From Pseudorhodoplanes sinuspersici (lineage in GTDB: Bacteria; Pseudomonadota; Alphaproteobacteria; Rhizobiales; Xanthobacteraceae), in contig CAMDXM010000002.1 of assembly GCA_945878025.1 (NCBI GenBank), positions 1-62,772 on the forward strand: DNA of 62,772 bases, in the 5' to 3' direction. The number at the start of each line of letters is the position of its first letter. Positions within the stretch are counted from its first letter, which is position 1. A program made the translations under genes and the position numbers. Below the pieces are notes generated by a model, which worked only from the letters and a program-made list of their open reading frames with translations, was not told the DNA's origin and searched no databases. Below, one piece after another: positions 26,904 through 36,148 of the stretch.

Positions 26904-27149
26904 CTAATGCCTCGAAAAGAGATCATAGGCACGCTGAAAATGCGGCACGATATGCTGCAAGGCACGATCGCAAGCGTCACCGTCGGAACCCCCGGCATTA
27001 AAGCATGAGACGGTCCAGGTTGTCGCCGCGCCGTGCACCAATACCGGCACGACAATAACGCCCTGTGCGTCTTCGCAGCCCGGAAAGCCTTGCAGATCGC
27101 CGACAATGAGCCGCTCGATCTGTTCCTTCGTGACGGGCACCTTGTTCAT
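26904..27149 (-). CDS. Conserved-looking small protein of unknown function
   Basis: 81 residues from the ATG at 27149 (MNKVPVTKEQIERLIVGDLQ). It has a compact mixed alpha/beta look, two cysteines (GCEDAQG and SCFNAGG) and a C-terminal FQRAYDLFSRH. There is no signal peptide; the longer open frame to 27254 is not favoured. Function not recognised. It shares strand and neighbourhood with the other small genes in this stretch. Confidence 0.6.
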   Translation of the reverse strand: MNKVPVTKEQIERLIVGDLQGFPGCEDAQGVIVVPVLVHGAATTWTVSCFNAGGSDGDACDRALQHIVPHFQRAYDLFSRH

Positions 27150-27305
27150 GTGCGTCGGTTGCTGCCTTATTTCGGACGATCGATGGTCCTCCGCATATGG
27201 GTATCCCGGAACCGGATTGCGAGCGAATCTCGCAAAATACGCCTGTTTGTGCACGAAACCGGCGCCCAGATACGGCGCGTTTCGCGCCCATCAAAATACG
27301 TCCAT

Positions 27306-27340
27306 CAAAAAGAATGACGCCGGGGACGAGCCCCGGCGTC
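27306..27340 (-). terminator. Intrinsic terminator of the 63-residue microprotein gene
   Basis: Perfect 10-bp stem GACGCCGGGG/CCCCGGCGTC with a 5-base loop, followed on the minus strand by ATTCTTTTTG. It lies 50 bp beyond the stop codon at 27390. Confidence 0.75.
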
Positions 27341-27389
27341 GCCGAAAAAGCTGAAGACACTCGCTCAGGCGAGCGTGCGCTTCTTTCTG

Positions 27390-27581
27390 TTACTTCTTCT
27401 TGGCCACCCACCACGGCGACCACATGCCGTTCCAGATCACGACCGGCTGCTGCGCGGCGGTGTTCACGAACTTTACAGCCGGAGCGTTCGGATTGGCGGG
27501 CGCTTTCGCTTTCTTGGCGAGCGCCGTCGCCGGAGCCGCGGCGACCATGACGATAGCGAGAATAAGTGCGCTCTTGCGCAT
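27390..27581 (-). CDS. Secreted microprotein, tandem copy A
   Basis: 63 residues. The signal peptide (MRKSALILAIVMVAAAPATA, cleavage near ALA) is almost identical to that of copy B. The mature peptide is about 40 residues, basic, with a Trp-rich segment NGMWSPWW and a C-terminal Lys-Lys-Lys. It has its own upstream boxes at 27626-27661 and its own terminator. Export to the periplasm is expected; function unknown. Confidence 0.72.
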   Translation of the reverse strand: MRKSALILAIVMVAAAPATALAKKAKAPANPNAPAVKFVNTAAQQPVVIWNGMWSPWWVAKKK

Positions 27582-27625
27582 GATGATAACTCCCAGAGTT
27601 GACGCCGGATCGCCCGGCCACGGCG

Positions 27626-27661
27626 CATCATGCACAAAAAAAACAGCGAGCAAACAGAAAC
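27626..27661 (-). promoter_or_regulatory. Duplicated promoter boxes of microprotein A
   Basis: On the minus strand GTTTCTGTTTGC is followed 14 bases later by GTGCATGATG, 45 bp before the start codon. The same boxes with the same 14-base spacing precede copy B, while the spacer differs; this points to a functional promoter or operator. Confidence 0.6.
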
Positions 27662-27781
27662 AGCGTCGCAGATCGCGCCCGACGACGGCAGGCATTTGCG
27701 GCAATAGCCGCTGGATGAACGAAACGACAGAATGAATTCGCCGTTCCTTCGGGAAAAATATCGCGGCCTGAAACTGGGCCC

Positions 27782-27813
27782 AAAAAAAAGACGCCGGGCG
27801 CAAGCCCAGCGTC
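27782..27813 (-). terminator. Intrinsic terminator of the 60-residue microprotein gene
   Basis: A 10-bp stem GACGCTGGGC/GCCCGGCGTC (one G-U pair) with a 4-base loop, then eight T on the minus strand. It ends transcription of copy B before the promoter of copy A. Confidence 0.85.
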
Positions 27814-27857
27814 GAAATAAAAAACCTTAAATCCGGCAAGCGCCGGATACAGCGAAC

Positions 27858-28040
27858 TTACTTCTTCTTTTGGCCGCTGGCCGCCTGCATCGCGTAGGTC
27901 GGCTGCATGAACAATTCATGGACGAGCTTCTTGCCGGCGGCATTCGGATCGGCCGGAGCCGCCGCCTTCTTGGCAGCGAACGCGGCGGTCGGAGCGGCGG
28001 CAATCATGACGATAGCGAGAACGAGAGCGCTTTTGCGCAT
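27858..28040 (-). CDS. Secreted microprotein, tandem copy B
   Basis: 60 residues from the ATG at 28040. The signal peptide MRKSALVLAIVMIAAAPTAA differs from copy A at a few conservative positions. The mature part starts near AAKKAAAPADPNAAGKK and also ends in Lys-Lys-Lys, but its middle (LVHELFMQPTYAMQAASG) is unrelated to copy A. It is flanked by its own duplicated promoter boxes and a strong terminator. Function unknown. Confidence 0.7.
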   Translation of the reverse strand: MRKSALVLAIVMIAAAPTAAFAAKKAAAPADPNAAGKKLVHELFMQPTYAMQAASGQKKK

Positions 28041-28086
28041 GAGATTTCCCCAGATTTTTCCCACCGGCTTTTTCCGGCAAGTCAGG

Positions 28087-28122
28087 CATCATGCACAAAT
28101 TCGCCTGCTTGCAAACAGAAAC
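28087..28122 (-). promoter_or_regulatory. Duplicated promoter boxes of microprotein B
   Basis: GTTTCTGTTTGC-N14-GTGCATGATG on the minus strand, 47 bp before the start codon and matching the boxes in front of copy A. Confidence 0.6.
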
Positions 28123-28277
28123 GCACATTGTTTGCAGGGTTTTGTGGGCTTTATCAGGCTGCGTCGCGCCTGCGCCACAGCGGCGGGAGGGCGGGTTAAC
28201 GCCCTCTTAAAAGGCCGCGGCTAGCCTTCCGGGCACGGGACTAAGCGGGTTTCGCCTCCCTGGGGACAGCGCAAGAC

Positions 28278-30401
28278 ATGGGGTTTTTCACGCGGTCAAA
28301 AGCGCGCAAGCGCAACGGCGCCGGCCGTCCGCGCGGCAGTCTCGACGTTCGCCTGTCGGCGCAGGACCGCGCGGTGCCGTCCGACACGCCGGGCGGGCAG
28401 ATCGGCTCCGACGTTTCGGCGCGGCGGAATCCGAAATCCCGCTCCGTGAAAAAAGGCGGCGCCGGCCGCCGCCCGCGCTCCGGTTTCGCACGCGTTGCGT
28501 ATTGGGGATTCGTGGCGTGCCTGTGGGGCGTCATCGCCGGCATCGGCGCCGTGGCCTGGATCGGCGCGCATCTGCCGGCGATCCAGTCGCTGGAGGTGCC
28601 CAAGCGCCCGCCTTCGATCCGGATCGCCGGGCTCGACGGCCGGGTGCTCGCGACGCGCGGCGACTCGGGTGTCGCGGCCTCGCTGAAGGATCTGCCGAAA
28701 TACGTCCCGCAAGCCTTCATCGCGATCGAGGACCGGCGCTTCTATCATCATCATGGCGTCGATCCGATGGGTATCGGGCGCGCGTTCATCGCCAACATTC
28801 TGCATCGCGGCGTGTCCCAGGGCGGCTCGACGCTCACGCAGCAGCTCGCAAAGAACCTGTTCCTCACGCAGGACCGCACCTATACGCGCAAGATCCAGGA
28901 ACTTGTCCTGGCTTTATGGCTGGAGCGAAAGTTCTCGAAAAACGAAATTATCGAACTTTATCTCAACCGCATTTATTACGGCGCCGGCGCCTACGGCATC
29001 GAGTCCGCCGCGCAACGCTATTTCGGCAAGCCCGCCAAGCAGGTCACGCTCGCGGAAGCCGCGATGCTGGCCGGCCTCGTCAAATCCCCGTCGCGGCTTG
29101 CGCCGACGCGCAATCCGGACGGCGCGGAGCGCCGCGCGCAAGTGGTCCTGACCGCGATGTCGGCGCAAGGCTTCGTCTCCGAGGCGAAAGCGAAAGTCGC
29201 CATCGCGCAGCCCGCGCATGCGCTCAAGCAGATGCAGAACGGCTCGGTCAATTATGTCGCCGACTGGATCATGGACGTGCTGCACGATCTGGTCGGGCGC
29301 GTCGAAGACGACATCATCGTGGGGACGTCGATCGATCCCATGCTGCAGGCGGCTGCGGAAAAGGCGCTGACCGACGAACTCGCCGCGAAAGGCGACAAGG
29401 CCGGCGTCGGACAGGGCGCCATGGTCGCAATGTCGCCGGGCGGCGCGGTGCGGGTCCTGATCGGCGGGCGCAATTACGCCGACAGCCAGTTCAACCGCGC
29501 GGTCTCCGCCAAGCGCCAGCCCGGATCCGCCTTCAAGCCCTTCGTCTATCTGACCGCGATCGAACGCGGGCTCACCCCCGACACCATTCGCGAGGACAAG
29601 CCGATCTCCGTCAAAGGCTGGAAGCCGGAAAATTACACGCGCGAATATTTCGGCCCGGTGACGCTGACGCAGGCGCTGGCGATGTCGCTCAATACAGTCT
29701 CGGTGCGGCTCGCGCTGGAATTCGGACCGACCGCGGTCACGCGCACCGCCTATCGTCTCGGCATCGCGTCCAAGCTCGAGCCCAATCCCTCGATCGCGCT
29801 CGGCACGTCGGAGGTGTCGCTGATCGAGATGGTGTCGGCCTTCGCGCCGTTCGCGAATGGCGGCTCGTCCATCATCCCGCATGTCGTGGAAAATGTGCGG
29901 CGGAACGACGGGCTCATTCTTTATCAGCGCGTTCCGCAAAATCTCGGCCAGGTCGTCGAGCCGCGCTATGTCGGCATGATGAACGCGATGATGCAGGAAA
30001 CGCTGCTGACCGGAACCGGACGCAAGGCCGAACTCGCGGGTTACCCCGCCGCCGGCAAGACCGGCACGAGCCAGGATTTCCGCGACGGCTGGTTCGTCGG
30101 ATACACCGCCCATCTCGTCACCGGCGTCTGGCTCGGCAACGACGATTCTTCGCCCACGCGAAAGATGACCGGCGGCGGATTGCCCGCCGAAATCTGGGCA
30201 CGGTTCATGAAAACCGCGCATCGCGGCGTGGCGGTCGCAAATCTGCCCGGACTGTCCGGCGGATCGTTCTTCCAGACATCGGGATTCAACGCGCCGCTGC
30301 CACCCTCCCCTCCGCCGGGAATGGCCGAACGCCCGCAGCCCGCGAGCAAACGCAGTCTCGATAGCTGGCTGATCGACGGGTTGTTCGGACGGCGCAACTA
30401 G
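28278..30401 (+). CDS. Class A penicillin-binding protein (PBP1A family)
   Basis: 707 residues, bifunctional peptidoglycan glycosyltransferase and transpeptidase. A basic cytoplasmic tail of about 70 residues precedes one membrane segment (YWGFVACLWGVIAGIGAVAW). The GT51 domain carries EDRRFYHHHG with Glu151 and GGSTLTQQLAKN. The transpeptidase has SAFK at about 417, SLN at about 470 and KTGTS at about 594. All catalytic motifs are present. It builds septal or lateral wall in the periplasm. The TAG stop shares its last base with a GAGCAT-type palindrome. Confidence 0.95.
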   Translation: MGFFTRSKARKRNGAGRPRGSLDVRLSAQDRAVPSDTPGGQIGSDVSARRNPKSRSVKKGGAGRRPRSGFARVAYWGFVACLWGVIAGIGAVAWIGAHLPAIQSLEVPKRPPSIRIAGLDGRVLATRGDSGVAASLKDLPKYVPQAFIAIEDRRFYHHHGVDPMGIGRAFIANILHRGVSQGGSTLTQQLAKNLFLTQDRTYTRKIQELVLALWLERKFSKNEIIELYLNRIYYGAGAYGIESAAQRYFGKPAKQVTLAEAAMLAGLVKSPSRLAPTRNPDGAERRAQVVLTAMSAQGFVSEAKAKVAIAQPAHALKQMQNGSVNYVADWIMDVLHDLVGRVEDDIIVGTSIDPMLQAAAEKALTDELAAKGDKAGVGQGAMVAMSPGGAVRVLIGGRNYADSQFNRAVSAKRQPGSAFKPFVYLTAIERGLTPDTIREDKPISVKGWKPENYTREYFGPVTLTQALAMSLNTVSVRLALEFGPTAVTRTAYRLGIASKLEPNPSIALGTSEVSLIEMVSAFAPFANGGSSIIPHVVENVRRNDGLILYQRVPQNLGQVVEPRYVGMMNAMMQETLLTGTGRKAELAGYPAAGKTGTSQDFRDGWFVGYTAHLVTGVWLGNDDSSPTRKMTGGGLPAEIWARFMKTAHRGVAVANLPGLSGGSFFQTSGFNAPLPPSPPPGMAERPQPASKRSLDSWLIDGLFGRRN

Positions 30402-30447
30402 AGCATTTTCCGGCGAAGTGGAAACCGGTTCGCCGCAGAAAATGTTC
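30401..30447. repeat. GAGCATTTTC-type intergenic palindrome
   Basis: GAGCATTTTCCGGCGAAGTGG to GCAGAAAATGTTC, a variant of the GAGCAT family without the inserted CCCCGGAC module. It starts at the last base of the PBP stop codon and separates two convergent genes, so it may also serve as a transcript end. Confidence 0.75.
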
Positions 30448-30455
30448 CAGACGAT

Positions 30456-31274
30456 TCAGCGCCGCGCGCGGGCGCGGGCGCGGCCGTTCACCGGAACGCG
30501 CCGGTCGGTATTGGCGCTGCTCTGCCACAGGCCGTAGCGATGCAGGTCGGTGCCATGCACGTCGAGCCAGCTCTTGGCGCGCGGCACATTCGGGCAGATG
30601 CGGTCGACCAGCCGCCAGAATCGTGCCGAATGATTCATCTCGACGAGATGAGCCACCTCATGCGCGGCGAGATAATCCAGCACAAAAGGCGGCGCCAGGA
30701 TCAATCGCCACGAATAGGAGAGCACGCCGGTGGTCGAGCACGAGCCCCAGCGGCTCGACTGATCGCGCACCGACACGCGTTTGATGCGCACGCCAATCGT
30801 CTCGGCGGCGCGGCGGCTTGCCACTTCGAGGTCGCTCTTCGCCTCGCGCTTGAGAAAGTCGTGCACGCGACGGTCGACATATTCGGGTTCGCCGGCGACG
30901 CAGATCGAGCGCTCGCCATTCTCGCCGATTTCGATCCAGACCGTGCCGCGCATGCCGCGGCGGTTCACGATCCGGTGCGTCTGGCCGCGGAGCGGCACGG
31001 TTGTTCCATGCGCGAAGGGCGCCGCTTCCGGGAGCCGGTGCAACCGGGCCGCGATCCAGCCGCCATGCTTCTGTGCAAACTCCTTGGCTTCCTTCAGGCT
31101 GCCGCGCGGCGGCATGGTGAGCACGACTTCGCGGGTCGCCGCCTGGATCCGCAGCGTGTAGCGGCGCGCCTGCCGGTGCCGGCGCATGCGGACGAGATAG
31201 ATCGCCTTGTCGAAAACGACCTGAATCGTCTGCGGCTCGGTCGGACGGCGGTAAAGAAGGGCACGAAGCGGCAT
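30456..31274 (-). CDS. YgjP/SprT-like zinc metallopeptidase (DUF45 family)
   Basis: 272 residues. The zinc motif HEVAH (His205, Glu206, His209) with His215 in EMNHSARFW, preceded by RWGSC at 175-179, is diagnostic of the YgjP/DUF45 family. There is no signal peptide, so it is probably cytoplasmic. I chose the ATG at 31274 (MPLRALLYRRP). Its substrates are generally unknown in this family. It is convergent with the PBP gene. Confidence 0.88.
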   Translation of the reverse strand: MPLRALLYRRPTEPQTIQVVFDKAIYLVRMRRHRQARRYTLRIQAATREVVLTMPPRGSLKEAKEFAQKHGGWIAARLHRLPEAAPFAHGTTVPLRGQTHRIVNRRGMRGTVWIEIGENGERSICVAGEPEYVDRRVHDFLKREAKSDLEVASRRAAETIGVRIKRVSVRDQSSRWGSCSTTGVLSYSWRLILAPPFVLDYLAAHEVAHLVEMNHSARFWRLVDRICPNVPRAKSWLDVHGTDLHRYGLWQSSANTDRRVPVNGRARARARR

Positions 31275-31652
31275 GGAACGCTGAAACCTCGAATGAATCC
31301 GGATGAAATACTGCCATATCGGCAAGGCCCCACACCCCCTCCATGAAAATAAAGCTGAGCTACTAGAGACACGGCATCCATAGGCATCAAACATCAAGAT
31401 ATTGCGATTGAAGAAATGATTACGAATTCATTTTATGGGCGAGGCTGCCCTTGGACCCCGGCTGTCTTATTCGACTCAGAAGGTCACAAATAAATAAGTA
31501 AAATCAAAGCCTTGAGAGGATTGGCCGTGCGCGATTCCCGCTAGGCCAGAGAAACCGGCCCAATCCGCGGCTTTTGGGGAAATCGGTCCTAGATCCGCTT
31601 CCGAATAGGACCGCAAGCCGCATCGAAAAAGGTTTTATATTACCGTTCAATA
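31275..31652. other. 378-bp AT-richer gap between phaZ and the metallopeptidase gene
   Basis: No convincing gene. The stretch around 31390-31510 (GAAGAAATGATTACGAATTC and AAATAAATAAGTAAAATC) is much richer in A+T than its surroundings. It should contain the metallopeptidase promoter and the phaZ transcript end. I found no hairpin with a T-run and no recognisable RNA. Confidence 0.5.
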
Positions 31653-32987
31653 TCACGCCGCCGGCATGACCGGCACACGCCCGGATTTCTTGCCGTTGTT
31701 GGTCAGGACGAAGTCGGCGATGCGCGGCGCGATCTCGGACCGGAAGCGCGAGCCGTTGAACACGCCGTAATGACCGACGCCGGGCTGCACGTAATGCGAC
31801 TTGCCGCTGGCCGGGATGTTCACGCAAAGCGTATGCGCGGCCTCGGTCTGGCCGAGACCGGAAATGTCGTCCTTCTCGCCTTCGATCGTCAGCAACGCGA
31901 CGTTCCGGATCGCGGCCGGATCCACTTTCGCCCCGCGATGCATCATCGTTCCGGTGGCGAGCGCGTGATGCACGAAATTGGTTTCGACCGTCTGCAGGTA
32001 GAATTCCGCGGTCAGATCCATGACCGCGAGATATTCGTCGTAGAATTCGCGTTTCTTCTGCGCGGAATCGCCGTCGCCTTTCACGAGGTTGAAGAACAAT
32101 TCCTTGTGGGCGTCGAGATGGCGGTCGAGATTCATGCTGACGAAGCCGTTGAGCTGCAGAAATCCGGGATAGACGTCGCGCAGCACGCCGGGATGCGGGA
32201 ACGGCACCTTGGTGATCACATGGCGGCGGAACCAGCCGATCCCGCGCTCTTCCGCGAGCCTGTTGACCGCGGTCGGATTGATGCGGGTATCGATCGGACC
32301 GCCCATCAATGTCATGCTGTGCGGGACATAAGGGTCGTTCATCGCTTCCATGTGCGCAATCGCCGCCAGCACCGGCACCGACGGCTGACACACGCCGACG
32401 ACATGACAATCGCCGCCGAGGCGATGGAACATGCTGATGATGTAGTCGATATAATCGTCGAGATCGAAACGTCCCTCCGACAGCGGCACCATGCGCGCAT
32501 CGACCCAGTCGGTGATGTAGACGTCGTGATTGGGCAGGAATGCTTCCACCGTTCCGCGCAGCAAGGTCGCGTAATGGCCCGACATCGGCGCCACGATCAG
32601 GAGCTTGGGCTGCGGACGGCGCGGCGGATGCTCGAAGGTGCGCTCGAAATGCAGCAGATTGCAGAACGGACGTTCCCAGACGGTCGAGATGTGAACCGGA
32701 ATACGCTCCGCGCCGACCAGCGTCGATTCGATCCGCCAATCCGGCTTGCCGTAGCGGCGCGTGGAGCGCTCGAACATTTCCGCGCCGGCCGCGATCGATT
32801 TTCCGATTGTCGTGTGGGAGAGCGGATTGAGCGGATTTTTGAAATAGAGCTTGGTCACATCGGCGAGCGCACGCGACGGATTAAGCGCGGCCTGACCCAT
32901 CTCGTAAAACCAGTACAGACCCGTCGAAAAGGCCGGAGAGCCATCGCCCGGCAGGCGTGGCACTCCGCCGAATTCTCCAATTGGCAT
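31653..32987 (-). CDS. phaZ: Intracellular polyhydroxyalkanoate depolymerase
   Basis: 444 residues. It degrades stored poly-3-hydroxybutyrate in cytoplasmic granules. The lipase-like box GVCQPSVP has cysteine (Cys200) as nucleophile, as in Ralstonia PhaZ1. LYWFYEMGQAALNP near the start and the VGHYGVFNG segment with its probable catalytic histidine are typical. There is no signal peptide. No phasin or synthase gene is in the window. Confidence 0.93.
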   Translation of the reverse strand: MPIGEFGGVPRLPGDGSPAFSTGLYWFYEMGQAALNPSRALADVTKLYFKNPLNPLSHTTIGKSIAAGAEMFERSTRRYGKPDWRIESTLVGAERIPVHISTVWERPFCNLLHFERTFEHPPRRPQPKLLIVAPMSGHYATLLRGTVEAFLPNHDVYITDWVDARMVPLSEGRFDLDDYIDYIISMFHRLGGDCHVVGVCQPSVPVLAAIAHMEAMNDPYVPHSMTLMGGPIDTRINPTAVNRLAEERGIGWFRRHVITKVPFPHPGVLRDVYPGFLQLNGFVSMNLDRHLDAHKELFFNLVKGDGDSAQKKREFYDEYLAVMDLTAEFYLQTVETNFVHHALATGTMMHRGAKVDPAAIRNVALLTIEGEKDDISGLGQTEAAHTLCVNIPASGKSHYVQPGVGHYGVFNGSRFRSEIAPRIADFVLTNNGKKSGRVPVMPAA

Positions 32988-33089
32988 ATCTCAGTCCCCG
33001 GTCTTGTGCGGCGCACACTGGCCTTTTCCTGTCATGAAATCAACATAACCGGCGAGGTTCTCCGGTTCCGTTAAGACGCCGGACCGCGC

Positions 33090-33911
33090 CTATTCACCGG
33101 TTTGAATGAGGGAACCGTGCCGGCGCGCGGCGTCCAGAAGCTTCAGAAAAACAATGACCGATATGCCGAAATAGAAAAGGTTAAGCGCAAGCGCCATCAG
33201 CATCAGATCGGCGCGGAAGACATGCTCGATCAGCAACGCGCGCATGCCCTCGAACACATAAGTCGGCGGCAACGCCCAGGCGACCGCCTGCAACCAGCCC
33301 GGGAAAATCGACACCGGATAATAAACGCAGGTCAGCGGCAACAAGAGGAACATGATCGTCCAGGCGAGGCCCTCCGCGCCCATGCCGTTGCGCAGAATCA
33401 GACCCGACACAAGAATGCCGACCGCCCAGGACGTGAAAATCAGATTGGCGAAAAACGCCGCGAGCGCGAAACCCAGTCCATACAGATTGAAATTGAACAG
33501 CCACAGGGCCACGAGCGTGACCGGCACCATGCCGATCGCAAGCCGCACCAGACTCATGACCATGAGCGCGACGACGAATTCCAGCGGCCGCAACGGGCTC
33601 ATCATCAGGTTGCCCATGTTGCGCGCCCACATTTCCTCGAGGAAAGACACCGAGAAACCGAGCTGGCCACGAAACAGAATATCCCAAAGCAATACCGCGC
33701 CGATGAACGTGCCGCCCGCTTTCGCGAAGAAGCTCGCATTCTGGTCGACATAGGATTGCAGGAATCCCCACATCAGCATCTGCACCATCGGCCAGTAGAT
33801 CAATTCGAGCAGCCGCGGCCAGGACGAGCGCATCAGATAATAATAGCGCAGTATCATTGCGCCGATGCGGCCGAACGAGAACGCGGAATAAACGGAGGCG
33901 CGGCCGCTCAT
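33090..33911 (-). CDS. ABC-2 type transporter permease
   Basis: 273 residues with about six membrane helices and the ABC-2 layout (YYLMRSSWPRLLELIYWPMVQMLMWG at the start, YYPVSIFPGWLQAVAWALPPTYVFEGMR near the end). It overlaps the ATPase stop by four bases (start ATG at 33911). Together they form a two-gene exporter. Substrate is not evident. Confidence 0.88.
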   Translation of the reverse strand: MSGRASVYSAFSFGRIGAMILRYYYLMRSSWPRLLELIYWPMVQMLMWGFLQSYVDQNASFFAKAGGTFIGAVLLWDILFRGQLGFSVSFLEEMWARNMGNLMMSPLRPLEFVVALMVMSLVRLAIGMVPVTLVALWLFNFNLYGLGFALAAFFANLIFTSWAVGILVSGLILRNGMGAEGLAWTIMFLLLPLTCVYYPVSIFPGWLQAVAWALPPTYVFEGMRALLIEHVFRADLMLMALALNLFYFGISVIVFLKLLDAARRHGSLIQTGE

Positions 33912-34666
33912 TGCGCCGCCTCCCGCGCTTCGCCGCGGCCGCGCGCGATGTCGAGAAACACCTCTTCCAATGTCTCGCGCCCGTAGCGCTCCAGCAGGCG
34001 TTGCGGCGTGTCGTCGTCCTCGATCTTGCCGCGCTTCATCATGATGACGCGCTCGCACAGCCGCTCGACCTCGGCCATGTTGTGAGAGGCGAGCAGGATC
34101 GTCGCGTGGCGCTGCCGGCGATAGGTTTCGAGGCGCCCGCGCACCCAATCCGCGGTGTCGGGATCGAGCGAGGCTGTCGGCTCGTCGAGCAGCAGGATTT
34201 CGGGTTTGTTCAGCAAGGACTTCGCGAGCGAGACGCGGGTTTTTTGTCCGGCCGACAATTTGCCGGTCGGCCTGTCGAGGAATTCGACGAGATCGAGCTG
34301 CTCGGCGAGTTCACGGATACGCTCCTCGACATCGTCCACGCCATAGAGCTTGCCGAAGACGCGCAGATTCTGCCGCACCGTGAGGCGCATCGGCATGTCG
34401 ACATAAGGGCTTTCGAAATTCATGCGGTGCAGCACGCGGTGGCGCTGGCGCGCCATGTCCACGCCGAGCACCGAGACCTGTCCCGATGTCGGCATCACGA
34501 GGCCCATGATCATGGCGATGGTCGTGGTCTTGCCCGCGCCATTGCCGCCAAGGAGGCCCGTGATCGAGCCTTGCGGCAGCGAAAAAGACACGCCATTCAC
34601 GGCTATGCCGCCCTTGTAGATCTTCACCAGGCGGTCGGCGGCGATGGCGGCAACGTCGTTTGTCAT
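33908..34666 (-). CDS. ABC-2 exporter ATP-binding protein
   Basis: 252 residues. Walker A GGNGAGKTTT, a variant signature LSAGQKTR, Walker B LLLDEPTASLD and the H-loop SHNMAEVE are in order. The ATG at 34666 is used; the long open frame beyond it runs antisense through regB. It pairs with the downstream permease and is divergent from regB across 120 bp. Confidence 0.9.
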   Translation of the reverse strand: MTNDVAAIAADRLVKIYKGGIAVNGVSFSLPQGSITGLLGGNGAGKTTTIAMIMGLVMPTSGQVSVLGVDMARQRHRVLHRMNFESPYVDMPMRLTVRQNLRVFGKLYGVDDVEERIRELAEQLDLVEFLDRPTGKLSAGQKTRVSLAKSLLNKPEILLLDEPTASLDPDTADWVRGRLETYRRQRHATILLASHNMAEVERLCERVIMMKRGKIEDDDTPQRLLERYGRETLEEVFLDIARGRGEAREAAQ

Positions 34667-34786
34667 GTGCTCGGCGGCTTGTATCGGACGGGCCTCATTT
34701 GAGGGCGCGCGAGGCCGGGCGCAAGAGTTTTCCGGCGGCGGCGTGACGCGGTTCATTCGCCTGCGCCAACAGGGTAGAGTGATCCG

Positions 34787-36118
34787 ATGCCCGACCTCGA
34801 CCGTCTCGGCCAGACGCGCCGCAATGTGCGCCTCGATACGCTGGTGCGGCTGCGCTGGCTGTCCGTCATCGGCCAGACCGTCGCGGTGCTCGCGGTCTAT
34901 TTCGGCTTCGAATTCGACCTGCCGATCTGGGCCTGTCTCGCGGTCATCGCGCTGTCGGCCTGGCTCAATATCGCGCTGCGCATCCGTTTCCGGCATGCGC
35001 GCCGCATCGAGCCCGACCGCGCGGCGTGGCTCCTTGCGTTCGATATCGCGCAGCTTGCGATCATGATGTTTCTGACCGGCGGACTGGAAAACCCGTTCGC
35101 GTTCTTTTTCCTGGGGCCGGTATTGCTGTCGGCGACCGCCTTGCCCCCGCGCATGACCATGATGCTCGGCGCTTTCGCCATATTGTGCGCGACCTTGCTC
35201 GCTTTCTTCCACTACCCGCTGCCATGGACGGGCGCGGATCGTCCCGCCTTCCCGGACGATTATCTGCTCGGCATCTGGCTTTCGATCCTGCTCGCGATTT
35301 TCGTCATCGGCATTTACGCGCGCCAGATCGCCGAGGAGCAGCGGCAATTGGCGGACGCCTTCGCCGCGACCGAGCTCGTGCTCGCGCGCGAACAGCATCT
35401 GTCGCAGATCGACGGCCTCGCGGCGGCGGCCGCGCATGCGCTCGGCACGCCGCTCTCCACGATTTCGGTGGTGGTGCGGGAGCTTGAACGCGAAGTCGGA
35501 CCCGATTCGCCGCTCGCGGAGGATATCGCGCTCTTGCGCGAGCAGACGCAACGATGCCGCGACATCCTTGCGAAGCTCAACGAACTTTCCGGCGAAGGCG
35601 AACCTTTCGACCGCATGCCGTTGCCCACGCTGATCGAGGAAGTGGTCGCGCCGCATCGCAATTTCGGAATCGAGATCGGCGTCAATCTTCCGGGCGACGA
35701 GACGACGCCATTTGGCGCGCGCAATCCGGCGATCCTGTATGGCCTCGGGAATCTTCTGGAGAACGCCGTCGATTTCGCGCAAGCGCGGGTGGAAGTCACA
35801 GCGGATTGGGACGACGATGAGATCAGCATTATCATCAGCGACGACGGCCCGGGCTTTGCGCCCGAAGTCATGAGCCGCATCGGCGAGCCTTATGTGCGCA
35901 GCCGGCGGCGGCGGCGGATGTATGCCAGCGACGACACCGGCCTCGGCCTCGGATTCTTCATCGCCAAGACGCTGCTGGAGCGATCCGGGGCTTCGTTAAC
36001 TTTTGTCAATCGTCCGTTCCCGCGGCGCGGCGCGATCGTGACCATTCGCTGGGCACGCTCCGATTTCGAGCAATTGCCTCAATCTCTCGGCCTTGAGAAC
36101 AGCGCCGCGAGCGCTTAG
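34787..36118 (+). CDS. regB: Redox-sensing histidine kinase RegB/ActS/PrrB
   Basis: 443 residues. Six membrane helices (about residues 20-180) include the quinone-binding motif GGLENPF at 98-104. The phosphoacceptor is His217 in AAAHALGTPLSTI. The redox-active cysteine Cys257 (QTQRCRDIL) matches the RegB disulfide site. The ATPase domain ends in DDTGLGLGFFIAKTLLERSG. It controls energy-generating genes according to quinone redox state, through the adjacent RegA. All sensory residues are intact. Confidence 0.95.
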   Translation: MPDLDRLGQTRRNVRLDTLVRLRWLSVIGQTVAVLAVYFGFEFDLPIWACLAVIALSAWLNIALRIRFRHARRIEPDRAAWLLAFDIAQLAIMMFLTGGLENPFAFFFLGPVLLSATALPPRMTMMLGAFAILCATLLAFFHYPLPWTGADRPAFPDDYLLGIWLSILLAIFVIGIYARQIAEEQRQLADAFAATELVLAREQHLSQIDGLAAAAAHALGTPLSTISVVVRELEREVGPDSPLAEDIALLREQTQRCRDILAKLNELSGEGEPFDRMPLPTLIEEVVAPHRNFGIEIGVNLPGDETTPFGARNPAILYGLGNLLENAVDFAQARVEVTADWDDDEISIIISDDGPGFAPEVMSRIGEPYVRSRRRRRMYASDDTGLGLGFFIAKTLLERSGASLTFVNRPFPRRGAIVTIRWARSDFEQLPQSLGLENSAASA

Positions 36119-36148
36119 CTTGATGCTGGACAGAACAAGGATTTTTTG

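Noticed and set aside
27390-27839. 149-codon frame including microprotein A with an N-terminal extension
   Set aside because: The extension crosses the terminator and promoter boxes; the signal peptide at 27581 is the natural start.
33908-35782. 624-codon open frame that would fuse the ABC-2 ATPase to a long N-terminal extension
   Set aside because: The extension is antisense to regB and low-complexity; the ATPase starts normally at 34666.
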